Source of the DNA: a virus
Strand: one strand, 5' to 3'
DNA length: 25,887 nucleotides
Virus record (IMG/VR): IMGVR_UViG_3300046557_000219
Coordinates: 1-25,887 of that record
Positions 14,519 to 20,815 of the stretch are shown here, in pieces. A program made the position numbers and the translations under genes. Positions within the stretch are counted from its first letter, which is position 1. Each line of letters begins with the position of its first letter. Below the pieces are notes generated by a model. That model did no database searches and had not been told where the DNA came from. It saw only the letters and a program-made list of their open reading frames with translations.

Positions 14519-14773
14519 ATGGCACGTTCTAGCGCTCACGCCAAGGTCCTCAAGCTGATGCAGCGACCGACCGGCGTCACCGTCGAAGAGATCGTTCAGA
14601 AGTTCGATCTGGAGAACGAGAAGCAGGCGCGCGGTCTGGTTGACCGGGTCCGCTTCAAACTGTCTCACGACAAGAAGGGCCACTATGATGCCAACCGTGG
14701 CACCAAGGTGATCAAGAACGTCGCGAGCCACACCTTCAAGGCTCACAAGAACCTGCGCCTGAGCGGCTCCTAG
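14519..14773 (+). CDS. Winged-helix-like DNA-binding protein
   Basis: An 84-residue basic protein with AGGAG upstream. It reads LKLMQRPTGVTVEEIVQKFD, then helices and LSHDKKGHYDANRGTK, a pattern like a small winged-helix module with a beta wing. Its basic charge (about 20 Lys/Arg) favours DNA binding. It is a single gene between a candidate promoter gap and a terminator-like hairpin, so it may be a separately controlled regulator. Confidence 0.55.
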   Translation: MARSSAHAKVLKLMQRPTGVTVEEIVQKFDLENEKQARGLVDRVRFKLSHDKKGHYDANRGTKVIKNVASHTFKAHKNLRLSGS

Positions 14774-14795
14774 GCTCATGCAGGCGCAAGTGGGC

Positions 14796-14846
14796 GGGGT
14801 CAGCTCTCGATGCCCCCATCCCAGGCTGACCCCGTTACCCCTTTTT
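14796..14846 (+). terminator. Candidate intrinsic terminator
   Basis: GGGGTCAGC (14796-14804) pairs perfectly with GCTGACCCC (14825-14833). Five T residues (14842-14846) follow eight bases after the stem. The 20-nt loop and the gap before the T-run make it imperfect, but its place directly after the 14519 gene supports termination. Confidence 0.5.
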
Positions 14847-14875
14847 CAGTAACCAACCATTTTCGGAGGACTGAC

Positions 14876-15193
14876 ATGAAACGCATTGCACTCATGGCCG
14901 CCTTGGCGGTTTGCCTAGCCTCCCCGGCCCATGCGGGCCATTATCATCGCTATCAATTCGACAACACGTTCATTCCGCCTCACTGGCTGCTCGACCGTGG
15001 GCCTCGGGTGATTGACGTCCCCGAGTACACCCCGGCCCCAGAGCAGAGCTCGCCCTCGCTGGCCATTCCGTTCCATGCGGAGACCAACGAGGAGGCTGCA
15101 GCCAAGGCGCGGACCCAGGCGCGGCTTTGCGCCCCGGTTCGGCTCTACACTGACGACGGCCTCATCCTGCACCGACCCACACAGTGTAGGTAG
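14876..15193 (+). CDS. Exported small protein with signal peptide
   Basis: A 105-residue protein with a classic Sec signal peptide: KR, a hydrophobic core (IALMAALAVCLASPA) and an AHA|G cleavage site near residue 20. The mature part starts GHYHRYQFDNTF and has two cysteines (near residues 84 and 104) that could form a disulfide. CGGAGGA precedes the ATG. It is flanked by terminator-like hairpins on both sides, suggesting an independent unit. Periplasmic or envelope function is inferred, and the family is unknown. Confidence 0.7.
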   Translation: MKRIALMAALAVCLASPAHAGHYHRYQFDNTFIPPHWLLDRGPRVIDVPEYTPAPEQSSPSLAIPFHAETNEEAAAKARTQARLCAPVRLYTDDGLILHRPTQCR

Positions 15194-15238
15194 AGCTCGC
15201 CCCTCCTGGCCGCCCCAGGAGCACGGTGAGGCAACCTT

Positions 15239-15272
15239 GGCCGCTGGGGCTCCCCGTCCCAGCGGCCCTTTT
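15239..15272 (+). terminator. Intrinsic terminator
   Basis: GGCCGCTGGG (15239-15248) pairs perfectly over 10 bp with CCCAGCGGCC (15258-15267), with a 9-nt loop and a TTTT run at 15269-15272. It lies after the exported-protein gene and is the strongest plus-strand terminator in the window. Confidence 0.75.
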
Positions 15273-15295
15273 CATGTCCAGAGGAGACCGGTACG

Positions 15296-15457
15296 ATGCA
15301 CAAGCTTGATTGGAGGGGGCTGGTGGCCTATTACGGCAGCGCGGCCCTTATGCTCACCCTGGGCGCCTGGGCTTGCCAGCTGGTCCCCGGTCGGGTGCTA
15401 GCCCTCGCCGCGCTGCTGTGGGTCGCCGCCTTCCTGGGCGTGCTCACCGAGGGCTAG
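15296..15457 (+). CDS. Small two-helix membrane protein
   Basis: A 53-residue protein from ATG at 15296 with GAGGAG upstream. It reads as two transmembrane helices, about residues 9-29 (LVAYYGSAALMLTLGAWAC onward) and 33-50 (GRVLALAALLWVAAFLGV), joined by a short polar turn. Third codon positions are almost all G or C, which supports coding. Its size and topology would suit a small holin-like or envelope protein, but no lysis gene is visible beside it. Its 3' end overlaps a minus-strand frame. Confidence 0.6.
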   Translation: MHKLDWRGLVAYYGSAALMLTLGAWACQLVPGRVLALAALLWVAAFLGVLTEG

Positions 15458-15562
15458 GCCCTCAAAGGCCAACCCGAGCTGGCCTGAGCGCACCTTGGCC
15501 TCTGCACGAGCGGTGAGCTCGCGCAAGGTCCGGTGCAGCTCAATGTTGATGTCGTCAAACAC
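15398..15562 (-). CDS. Hypothetical helical protein, possible frameshifted continuation of the 15665 frame
   Basis: A 54-residue frame from GTG at 15562. The first 38 residues (FDDINIELHRTLRELTARAE onward) look like a real amphipathic helical protein, and third positions are GC-rich. The GTG overlaps the stop of the preceding 36-residue frame. Together they read as one protein with a +1 shift at the GTTTGAC junction, so this may be a programmed frameshift, a mutation, or two coupled genes. The last 20 residues overlap the membrane protein gene antisense. Confidence 0.4.
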   Translation of the reverse strand: MFDDINIELHRTLRELTARAEAKVRSGQLGLAFEGLALGEHAQEGGDPQQRGEG

Positions 15563-15665
15563 CCCGGATTGCCTTGACGATATCATTGCCGCTCTGCGGC
15601 TGGCGCACTGGCGGTTTGGGCTTCGCGCTGAAGCCAAGGGAGATTGAGAAAGGCAGCTTAGACAT
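15555..15665 (-). CDS. Hypothetical 36-residue protein
   Basis: A short frame with GGAGA seven bases before its ATG on the minus strand, 43 nt downstream of the fatty acid hydroxylase gene and probably in its operon. It reads SKLPFSISLGFSAKPKPPVR and ends NDIVKAIRGV. It stops at a TGA preceded by GTT and overlaps the next frame by 8 nt. It may be the N-terminal part of a longer protein. Confidence 0.45.
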   Translation of the reverse strand: MSKLPFSISLGFSAKPKPPVRQPQSGNDIVKAIRGV

Positions 15666-15707
15666 GGGTGGGTCTCCGGTGTTGGCCAGAGTATGCCTGC
15701 CCGTCCG

Positions 15708-16220
15708 TTAACGTTTCGTTACTTCCTTGTAGGTGCCGAACAGCAGGTCCCCGAGCGGGCACATCAGGTTGTAGTTGAAGGCCCAGCCCTTGTGGTGGAG
15801 CTCGTGTCGCAGGGCTATGGGACCAGTGAGCGTGCCGTTGTGGATCAGGTGGTGGGTGACGATGTAGGTCATGTAGCCACCCAGGAAGCCGACCGCCCAG
15901 GAGGAGCCGAAGTGGGCGCCTAGGAGCAGGCAGGAGGCCGAGCCGACCGCGAACAGCGCCACTGGAGCGAGACCGGGGGTTGGCATGCCGGTCGGATCGA
16001 ACGGGTGATGGTGATGCTTGACATGCGGCCACCAGTAAGGCGAGCCCTTGGTGTGGAACACCCACCGGTGCAGCACGTACTCGAAGAACACCCAGCTGAG
16101 ATAGCCAGCGAACACGAAGCTGAGCACGGTGCCGTCCGAGAGCGGCCACGCATAGCAGGCGTACAGCGCCATGAGCGCGGGAACCACGAAGAAGTCTAGC
16201 CAGTAAAGGATTGCGGGCAC
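15708..16220 (-). CDS. Fatty acid hydroxylase / sterol desaturase family membrane enzyme
   Basis: An integral membrane di-iron oxygenase of the fatty-acid-hydroxylase family, 170 residues. The histidine boxes are clear: HRWVFH (H51-H56), HVKHHHH (H66, H69-H72), HHLIH (H123-H127) and HELHH (H139-H143). They are interleaved with hydrophobic helices, about 7-25, 30-50 and 85-122. Family members hydroxylate or desaturate lipids, sterols or carotenoids, so this protein could modify host membrane or lipid A acyl chains. The GTG at 16220 has AAGGA at ideal spacing and is preferred to the ATG at 16271. It runs opposite to the flanking phage genes, as expected of a moron. The substrate is not readable. 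Confidence 0.9.
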   Translation of the reverse strand: MPAILYWLDFFVVPALMALYACYAWPLSDGTVLSFVFAGYLSWVFFEYVLHRWVFHTKGSPYWWPHVKHHHHPFDPTGMPTPGLAPVALFAVGSASCLLLGAHFGSSWAVGFLGGYMTYIVTHHLIHNGTLTGPIALRHELHHKGWAFNYNLMCPLGDLLFGTYKEVTKR

Positions 16221-16285
16221 GGGAAAATTCCTTGTTCGGTTTCGGGAGAAAGTGTTCCCGTACACATACAAGGAATTTGCCCGTG
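16218..16285. repeat. 18-bp inverted repeat at divergent translation starts
   Basis: CACGGGAAAATTCCTTGT (16218-16235) and ACAAGGAATTTGCCCGTG (16268-16285) match as inverted repeats at 17 of 18 positions, 32 bp apart. Each arm contains the AAGGA ribosome-binding site and the GTG start of one divergent gene (16220 minus, 16283 plus). A smaller nested pair, CGGGA and TCCCG, sits in the spacer. Confidence 0.85.
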
Positions 16286-17932
16286 GCTAAATCGATCCCG
16301 AGTGACGACGTGCTTGCTGAACGCCTCCAGGCCTTTCACGCGGCCGGTGACAATATGACCGCTGCTGCTCGAACGTTGGGCATCCACCGTGACACGCTGC
16401 GCAAGTCGATCGAGGACGCCAAGAAGCTGGGGCTCATTCGCGAGCGCAACGGCAAGCTGGAGGCACTGGAGACCACGCCGTGGGAGCAACCCGCCAAGGG
16501 CAAGGTCAAGCGCTACCTCTGCACCTCTGCACAGAACGACACCGTCGTCAACGAGGCATGGTGGAACAACCTGCAGGCGATCGCCATCCACTACGACGCC
16601 ACGCTGCTGGTTGCAGGCCTGATGTACAACAAGGACGCCTTCGCCAACAAGGCGATGCAGAAGCGGCCGAAGGATGACGCGGTGCTCGGCGCTGGCGAAG
16701 CGTGGGAGCGCATGTTCGACCCCAAGGTGCGTGAGTACCTCGTGGAGGACCGCATGGACCTCGCACCGCGCCTCACCTTCTGTGCCGAGCTGAACATCAT
16801 GCCGACCGCGCGTCGCCCGCTCTCTGGGCTTGAGAGCTACACCTACCGCAAGAGCACCATCGTACCGCACACGACCATCGCGCTGAAGAGCGTCCCCGGC
16901 ATGAAGAGCGAGGGTGTGAAGCTGCTGTACACCACCGGCGCTTGTACCCAGCGCAACTACATTCAGCGCAAGGAAGGCTTCCGAGCAGAGCACTTCCACG
17001 CCTACTCCGCCCTGCTCGTTGAGGTAGACCACGATGGCCACTGGTGGTGTCGGCATATTGAGCAGGGAAGCGATGGCACGGCTTGTGACCTCGCCCTCGT
17101 TTTCAAAGGAGGAAAGCTGGTTAAAGACAATGGCCGCGTTGCCAACATCTGTTGGGGTGACGTCCACGCCACCAAGCTCGATGCAGCCACCGCTGAAGCC
17201 GGATGGCTCGGAGACGGTAATATGCTTGACACGCTCCGTCCGTATTCCCAGCACGTCCACGACCTGCTCGACGCCAGCCCCTTTGGGCACCATACACGAA
17301 AAGATCCGTTCGAGAGCTATCGAGCGTATCACCGCAATGATCGACGAAGCATGTCTGGGGAGCTCCGGGGCACTGCCCAGGTGGCAGCAGCGATGCAACG
17401 AGACTGGTGCAGAACCGTCGCCGTCAACAGCAATCACGACCGCCACCTTGGACGAGCTCTATGCGAAATTGACTGGCGGGAGGACCCGGAAAACGCTGAA
17501 GTCATCCTGGCTCTCACAAGCCGGGTACTCAAGGCGCTGCGAACCGATGACGCTACTTACAACCTGATCGAGGACGCCATACGAGAATTCGCTCCGGTCG
17601 CGTTGGACAAGATGGAGTTCCTGCGTGAAGACGCCAGCGACGTCATCTTGCGCCACCTGGACGGGGGAATTGAATGCGGTCTGCACGGGGATAGAGGAGC
17701 TAATGGAGCTCGCGGTACCCCGATGGGCATCGCGAAAGCCGCTCGGAAGATCAACATGGCAGACAAGCACACGGCCGAGATTGTCGATCACGTCTACGTC
17801 GCAGGCGTCTCTGGCAAACTGGACATGCGCTACAACAAGGGCCTCAGCTCATGGACGCACGCGCACATCGTGACCTACAACAACGGGTGCCGGACGATAG
17901 TGTCGGTGTACGACGGCCGGTGGAGAGCCTGA
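16283..17932 (+). CDS. T5 A1-like protein: HTH plus calcineurin-like phosphoesterase
   Basis: A 549-residue protein from GTG with AAGGA upstream. Residues 8-50 are a helix-turn-helix (MTAAARTLGIHRDTLRKSIE). The rest has the metal-ligand blocks of a calcineurin-like phosphoesterase: GDVHATKLD (D293, H295), NSNHDRHL (N384, H385, D386), and a glycine-rich GLHGDRGANGARG (H468, D470), followed by DKHTAEI (H496) and VYVAG. The combination resembles phage T5 A1, implicated in host DNA breakdown and early DNA transfer; this resemblance is from recall. The likely role is a nuclease or phosphodiesterase acting early in infection. It diverges from the lipid hydroxylase gene. Confidence 0.75.
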   Translation: MAKSIPSDDVLAERLQAFHAAGDNMTAAARTLGIHRDTLRKSIEDAKKLGLIRERNGKLEALETTPWEQPAKGKVKRYLCTSAQNDTVVNEAWWNNLQAIAIHYDATLLVAGLMYNKDAFANKAMQKRPKDDAVLGAGEAWERMFDPKVREYLVEDRMDLAPRLTFCAELNIMPTARRPLSGLESYTYRKSTIVPHTTIALKSVPGMKSEGVKLLYTTGACTQRNYIQRKEGFRAEHFHAYSALLVEVDHDGHWWCRHIEQGSDGTACDLALVFKGGKLVKDNGRVANICWGDVHATKLDAATAEAGWLGDGNMLDTLRPYSQHVHDLLDASPFGHHTRKDPFESYRAYHRNDRRSMSGELRGTAQVAAAMQRDWCRTVAVNSNHDRHLGRALCEIDWREDPENAEVILALTSRVLKALRTDDATYNLIEDAIREFAPVALDKMEFLREDASDVILRHLDGGIECGLHGDRGANGARGTPMGIAKAARKINMADKHTAEIVDHVYVAGVSGKLDMRYNKGLSSWTHAHIVTYNNGCRTIVSVYDGRWRA

Positions 17933-18033
17933 CCTGCTCGACCTGCACCAACCCTAAGTGGCGGGTGTGGCGCGGCAAGTGGCTCTGCGAAACCTGTTGG
18001 GACAAGGCGGCTTGGGAGTGCCTCGATGCCTAA
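17920..18033 (+). CDS. Zinc-ribbon miniprotein
   Basis: A 37-residue protein from GTG at 17920, overlapping the end of the phosphoesterase gene by 13 nt. Two CxxC knuckles (CSTC and CETC) about 20 residues apart, separated by KWRVWRGKW, form a compact four-cysteine zinc site. The ribosome-binding site is weak. The conserved-looking zinc spacing is the main support. Confidence 0.5.
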   Translation: MESLTCSTCTNPKWRVWRGKWLCETCWDKAAWECLDA

Positions 18034-18088
18034 TTGCCCACACAACTGTCACCCTGCATGCCGCAAGTGTGACTAGAAGGAGAAACCT

Positions 18089-18637
18089 ATGGACAACCTC
18101 TACGCTAAAGACTCACTTGCACGAGAGGCGCCGAACTACAACAAGGCCGACGGGGCGCCCAAGGCGGGTGACCTGCGCATCAACGACAAGGGTGAGTTCG
18201 AGGCCTGGGTGCAGACCCTGGGCTGGATACCTGCCAACGAGAGCCAGTGGTCCATCTCGATGTGGGCTGAGAAAACGTTCGGCCAGCTGCGCAACTTCAA
18301 CACGGTGGCGATCCGCACCAACCTGGAGATGGGCGAGCTGCTGCGTGCCTGCGACGCGCTGGACAACGCGGTGCGCGACGGCAAGCACGAGGCCTTCAGC
18401 AAGCTGAAGGCCGCTGTGGCCGAGGAAGGCGTCGACGTCATCATCACGCTGATGCGCATCTTCACGACCTTGGGCGTGGACTACCGCCAGGAGATCAACA
18501 AGAAGATGATGGTCAACCGGCAGCGCAAGTGGACGCTGGATGGGAACGGCACCGGTCAGCACGTGCGTGAAAGCCCTGGCACCGGCAAAGGCGCCACGGC
18601 TTCTGTTGACAACACCCTCGAAGGACCAGAGGGCTAG
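18089..18637 (+). CDS. MazG-like nucleotide pyrophosphohydrolase
   Basis: A 182-residue all-alpha NTP pyrophosphohydrolase candidate. The metal-binding pattern NLEMGELL (E80, E83) is followed by AEEGVDVIITLMR (E112, E113, D116), the MazG-fold EExxE/ExxD layout. The ending KKMMVNRQRKW then DGNGTGQH is, from recall, typical of phage MazG-like proteins. Such enzymes hydrolyse dNTPs or other NTPs, and MazG itself has been linked to (p)ppGpp control. AGAAGGAG precedes the ATG. Its stop codon overlaps that of the convergent minus-strand gene in CTAG. Confidence 0.8.
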   Translation: MDNLYAKDSLAREAPNYNKADGAPKAGDLRINDKGEFEAWVQTLGWIPANESQWSISMWAEKTFGQLRNFNTVAIRTNLEMGELLRACDALDNAVRDGKHEAFSKLKAAVAEEGVDVIITLMRIFTTLGVDYRQEINKKMMVNRQRKWTLDGNGTGQHVRESPGTGKGATASVDNTLEGPEG

Positions 18638-19008
18638 TAGCTCAGTACCAGAGCGCCAGCGGCGATGGCAACCTTTTCGCCGCTGGTGACACCGGCCGAG
18701 GCGATCGCCTTCTTCGAGAGCCGATTGGATGCCGAGGCCGCGTCCTCCAGCGTGACGAAGGTCACTGTGGCGCCTGCGTTGGCAGTGCCGAAGTTCACTT
18801 CCGCCGTGTTGGTCAGCGCTCGGCTGGAAACGGAGCCCCACGTGACAGCCTGTCGCGTCAGGTTGACCGTGCCGGTGACCTCGGTGCCACCAGCGTCCGG
18901 GTCACCGTTCCACAGCGCTGCATAGGCGCTGGCTGGTGCAGTGCCGAACGCGGTGCCCTTGATCCAGTTGAGGAGCTTATCCCCCAGGTAAGCCGACATG
19001 TCAGACAT
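18634..19008 (-). CDS. Phage virion/tail-fibre-type structural protein
   Basis: A 124-residue protein with AGAGGAG before its ATG on the minus strand. It reads MSDMSAYLGDKLLNWIKGT, then ALWNGDPDAGGTEVTG, VNLTRQAVTWG, and a beta-rich Ala/Val-rich half ending in AAGALVLSY. This pattern matches short phage tail-associated proteins that start with a helix and continue as a beta-sandwich. It is third in a minus-strand tail operon (20777 to 18634), 15 nt after the propeller gene. Its exact place in the particle is unknown. Confidence 0.75.
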   Translation of the reverse strand: MSDMSAYLGDKLLNWIKGTAFGTAPASAYAALWNGDPDAGGTEVTGTVNLTRQAVTWGSVSSRALTNTAEVNFGTANAGATVTFVTLEDAASASNRLSKKAIASAGVTSGEKVAIAAGALVLSY

Positions 19009-19023
19009 GAGATACTCCTCTGG

Positions 19024-20550
19024 TTAAAGTGTGCTGGCGAGTGCGAATGGGTTGGTACCCGGCTGAGTGACCGGGTCGGTGTTCTTGGCCCACGTCGACG
19101 TGTTGTACGAGTACAGACGCGGCGAGACCGTGTTTTGGAAGCCAACGAACAGCGCCGAGCCATCCGCTTTGAAGGCCAGCGCTCGCACCTGGGCGGTCGG
19201 CAGGGTTGCAGGCGCCGCGATATAGGTGAGCGTGTGGGCAGCAGCGTTGAGTGAGTAGACCCAGAGGAACGGGGTGCCGTTGGTTCCGAGCGCAATCTTG
19301 CTGCTGTCAGGCGAAATGGCAAGCACATTCCCGAGCGACGAGACTGAACCGCTGGGCATGGTGGCTGGATCAGCCAGCTTGGCCCACGTGTCAGTGCGGT
19401 AAACGATGAAGGCGTTGGAAGCGTCCGCCATCGCTAGGTGGTTGCCGTCCGGGCTCCAGGCCAAGCCACGCACCGTGGCCACTGGCTGAGTGGCAGGCGA
19501 GGTGATCAGAGCTCCGGTGGAAGCATTGTAGATGCTCAGGAAGGAGCTGCTCATACAGCCCAGGGCAATCTTGCTGCCGTCGGGGCTCCAGACAGCCTGC
19601 TGCACTGCACGCCCAGGGTTGGGGGCTGTGACCGTGGTCCAGGTGGAGGTGTTGTACACCCAAACGAAAGGCGAGACGGTGTTGTCAATCACCATCAGCT
19701 TGCTGCCGTCGGGCGAGAATTGCAGCTTGACGATGTTGCTCCAGGCCGGGGGCGAGGCCGGGCCTGTCACCTTGACCGGAGCACCGGACGTCATGTCATA
19801 GATCAGCAGCGTGCTCGGCGTGGCCACTGCCGTGAAGCTGCTGCTGATGTCAGCGGCCTGCACCAGCGTGGTCGGGATGGTGGCCGGGTCGCTGATCTTG
19901 GTGAGCGAGCTGTCAAGCCAGCGTACGAACGGGCTGGCGTTGTCGCTCTCCACCAGGAATTTGGGAGCAGCAGCGTGGTTCAAGGTGTTGGACTGCGAGC
20001 TGCCGAGCGCCATGGAGGCAGTGAGGAAGCGGATGCGCTGAATGGCAGCGGCCTCGCTGAACCCGAGCCCCATATTGACGGACAGCTGCCGAATGCGCTG
20101 AATGGCTGCGGCCTCGCTGAACCCGAGCTGCATGTTGACGCTGAGGTCGACACCTGCCGTGAGGTGGACCGCTGCGGCCTCGTTGAAGCCGAGTGCCATC
20201 ATGACGTTGAGCGCAACCACGCGGTCGACGATCGGTGGTGGGGACATACCCAGGCCGAAGTCGAAGGCAGCGGTGAGCAGACGGATGCGCTGCAGCTCCA
20301 GCACGTCCATGCCGAAACCTGCGCTGTGGAAGGTCGGATCAAGATAGCGGATGCGCTGGAGCGTCAGCCCCATGTTGAAGCCTTGCGACAAGATCGGCTG
20401 GATGCCGACCAAGCCGCTGGTGCCCTCGTCACGGATGTTGCCCTTGCGCACCCACTGCGGGATGCCATTGACACGCTCGTACAGCCAGAGGTCTTGGTTC
20501 TCATTCTGGATGTAGAATTGACCGAGGTAGGGCCGACCGCTAAACGGCAT
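19024..20550 (-). CDS. Tail protein with 20-residue repeats and WD40-like beta-propeller
   Basis: A 508-residue protein. Residues 1-45 (GQFYIQNENQDLWLYERV onward) look like a virion anchoring segment. Residues 55-190 hold degenerate repeats, the clearest being LSVNMQLGFSEAAAIQRIRQ followed directly by LSVNMGLGFSEAAAIQRIRF. Residues 205-508 are a WD40/YVTN-like propeller of about six or seven blades, each with a form of WSPDGSKIALG and a strand ending in VYNTSTW. It is probably a host-contact or decoration tail protein, but the receptor target is unknown. The ATG overlaps the preceding stop as TGATG. Such propellers are uncommon in phage particles. Confidence 0.85.
   Translation of the reverse strand: MPFSGRPYLGQFYIQNENQDLWLYERVNGIPQWVRKGNIRDEGTSGLVGIQPILSQGFNMGLTLQRIRYLDPTFHSAGFGMDVLELQRIRLLTAAFDFGLGMSPPPIVDRVVALNVMMALGFNEAAAVHLTAGVDLSVNMQLGFSEAAAIQRIRQLSVNMGLGFSEAAAIQRIRFLTASMALGSSQSNTLNHAAAPKFLVESDNASPFVRWLDSSLTKISDPATIPTTLVQAADISSSFTAVATPSTLLIYDMTSGAPVKVTGPASPPAWSNIVKLQFSPDGSKLMVIDNTVSPFVWVYNTSTWTTVTAPNPGRAVQQAVWSPDGSKIALGCMSSSFLSIYNASTGALITSPATQPVATVRGLAWSPDGNHLAMADASNAFIVYRTDTWAKLADPATMPSGSVSSLGNVLAISPDSSKIALGTNGTPFLWVYSLNAAAHTLTYIAAPATLPTAQVRALAFKADGSALFVGFQNTVSPRLYSYNTSTWAKNTDPVTQPGTNPFALASTL
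20026..20145 (-). repeat. Tandem 60-bp coding repeat
   Basis: Two adjacent 60-bp units (20086-20145 and 20026-20085) encode 20-residue copies differing at only two residues. The DNA is also close to identical through GCGGCCTCGCTGAACCCGAG on the plus strand. More divergent copies flank both sides. This indicates recent unit duplication. Confidence 0.8.
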
Positions 20551-20777
20551 CAGACAGGCGGTCCCGAGCCGCTCTGACCACCTTCAATACGCTGGATGAT
20601 GCGCTTCTGGATGACAGTGATCTTGACGTTGGTGCCATGGGGAGGCGGCGGACGCGGACCACCGAGGGTCGTGCCTGCCTGGGCAGCTGCTGCCTCGGCC
20701 TTGGCCATGCCATACTGAAGCACGTACTGCCCCTGAGCAGTGAGGTTCCAGTTCGCGAAGGTCCAGGGGTTGTCCAT
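20550..20777 (-). CDS. Small virion-associated protein, likely first gene of the minus-strand tail operon
   Basis: A 75-residue protein from the ATG at 20777, which begins DNPWTFANWNLTAQGQYVLQ. A longer frame from 20864 runs through the divergent plus-strand gene and is rejected. An Ala-rich helix (MAKAEAAAAQAGTTLGG) and a PRPPPPHG turn precede a short beta segment and QKRIIQRIEGG. It is coupled to the propeller gene by TGATG. It is probably a small structural or tail-assembly protein, inferred mainly from its operon. Confidence 0.65.
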   Translation of the reverse strand: MDNPWTFANWNLTAQGQYVLQYGMAKAEAAAAQAGTTLGGPRPPPPHGTNVKITVIQKRIIQRIEGGQSGSGPPV

Positions 20778-20780
20778 GAG

Positions 20781-20809
20781 TTGTGTGGTTCCAAAGGGCG
20801 AGGGATAAT
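20781..20809 (+). promoter_or_regulatory. Candidate promoter for a possibly leaderless transcript
   Basis: TTGTGT (20781-20786), a 17-bp spacer and GATAAT (20804-20809) form the best sigma70-like promoter I see. The ATG of the next gene begins at 20816, about where transcription would start, so the mRNA may have little or no leader. No good ribosome-binding site lies before that ATG. Confidence 0.55.
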
Positions 20810-20815
20810 GGCAGG

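Noticed and set aside
15203-15223. CTCCTGG/CCAGGAG hairpin as a terminator
   Set aside because: No T-run follows; the stronger stem with TTTT at 15239-15272 is the better terminator.
16196-17446. Minus-strand frame of 416 residues opposite the A1-like gene
   Set aside because: The plus strand encodes recognisable phosphoesterase motifs throughout; the minus frame shows no domain and lacks a good ribosome-binding site.
19438-20577. Plus-strand frame of 379 residues opposite the propeller gene
   Set aside because: The minus strand has clear propeller blades and repeats; the plus frame is compositionally odd and without motifs.
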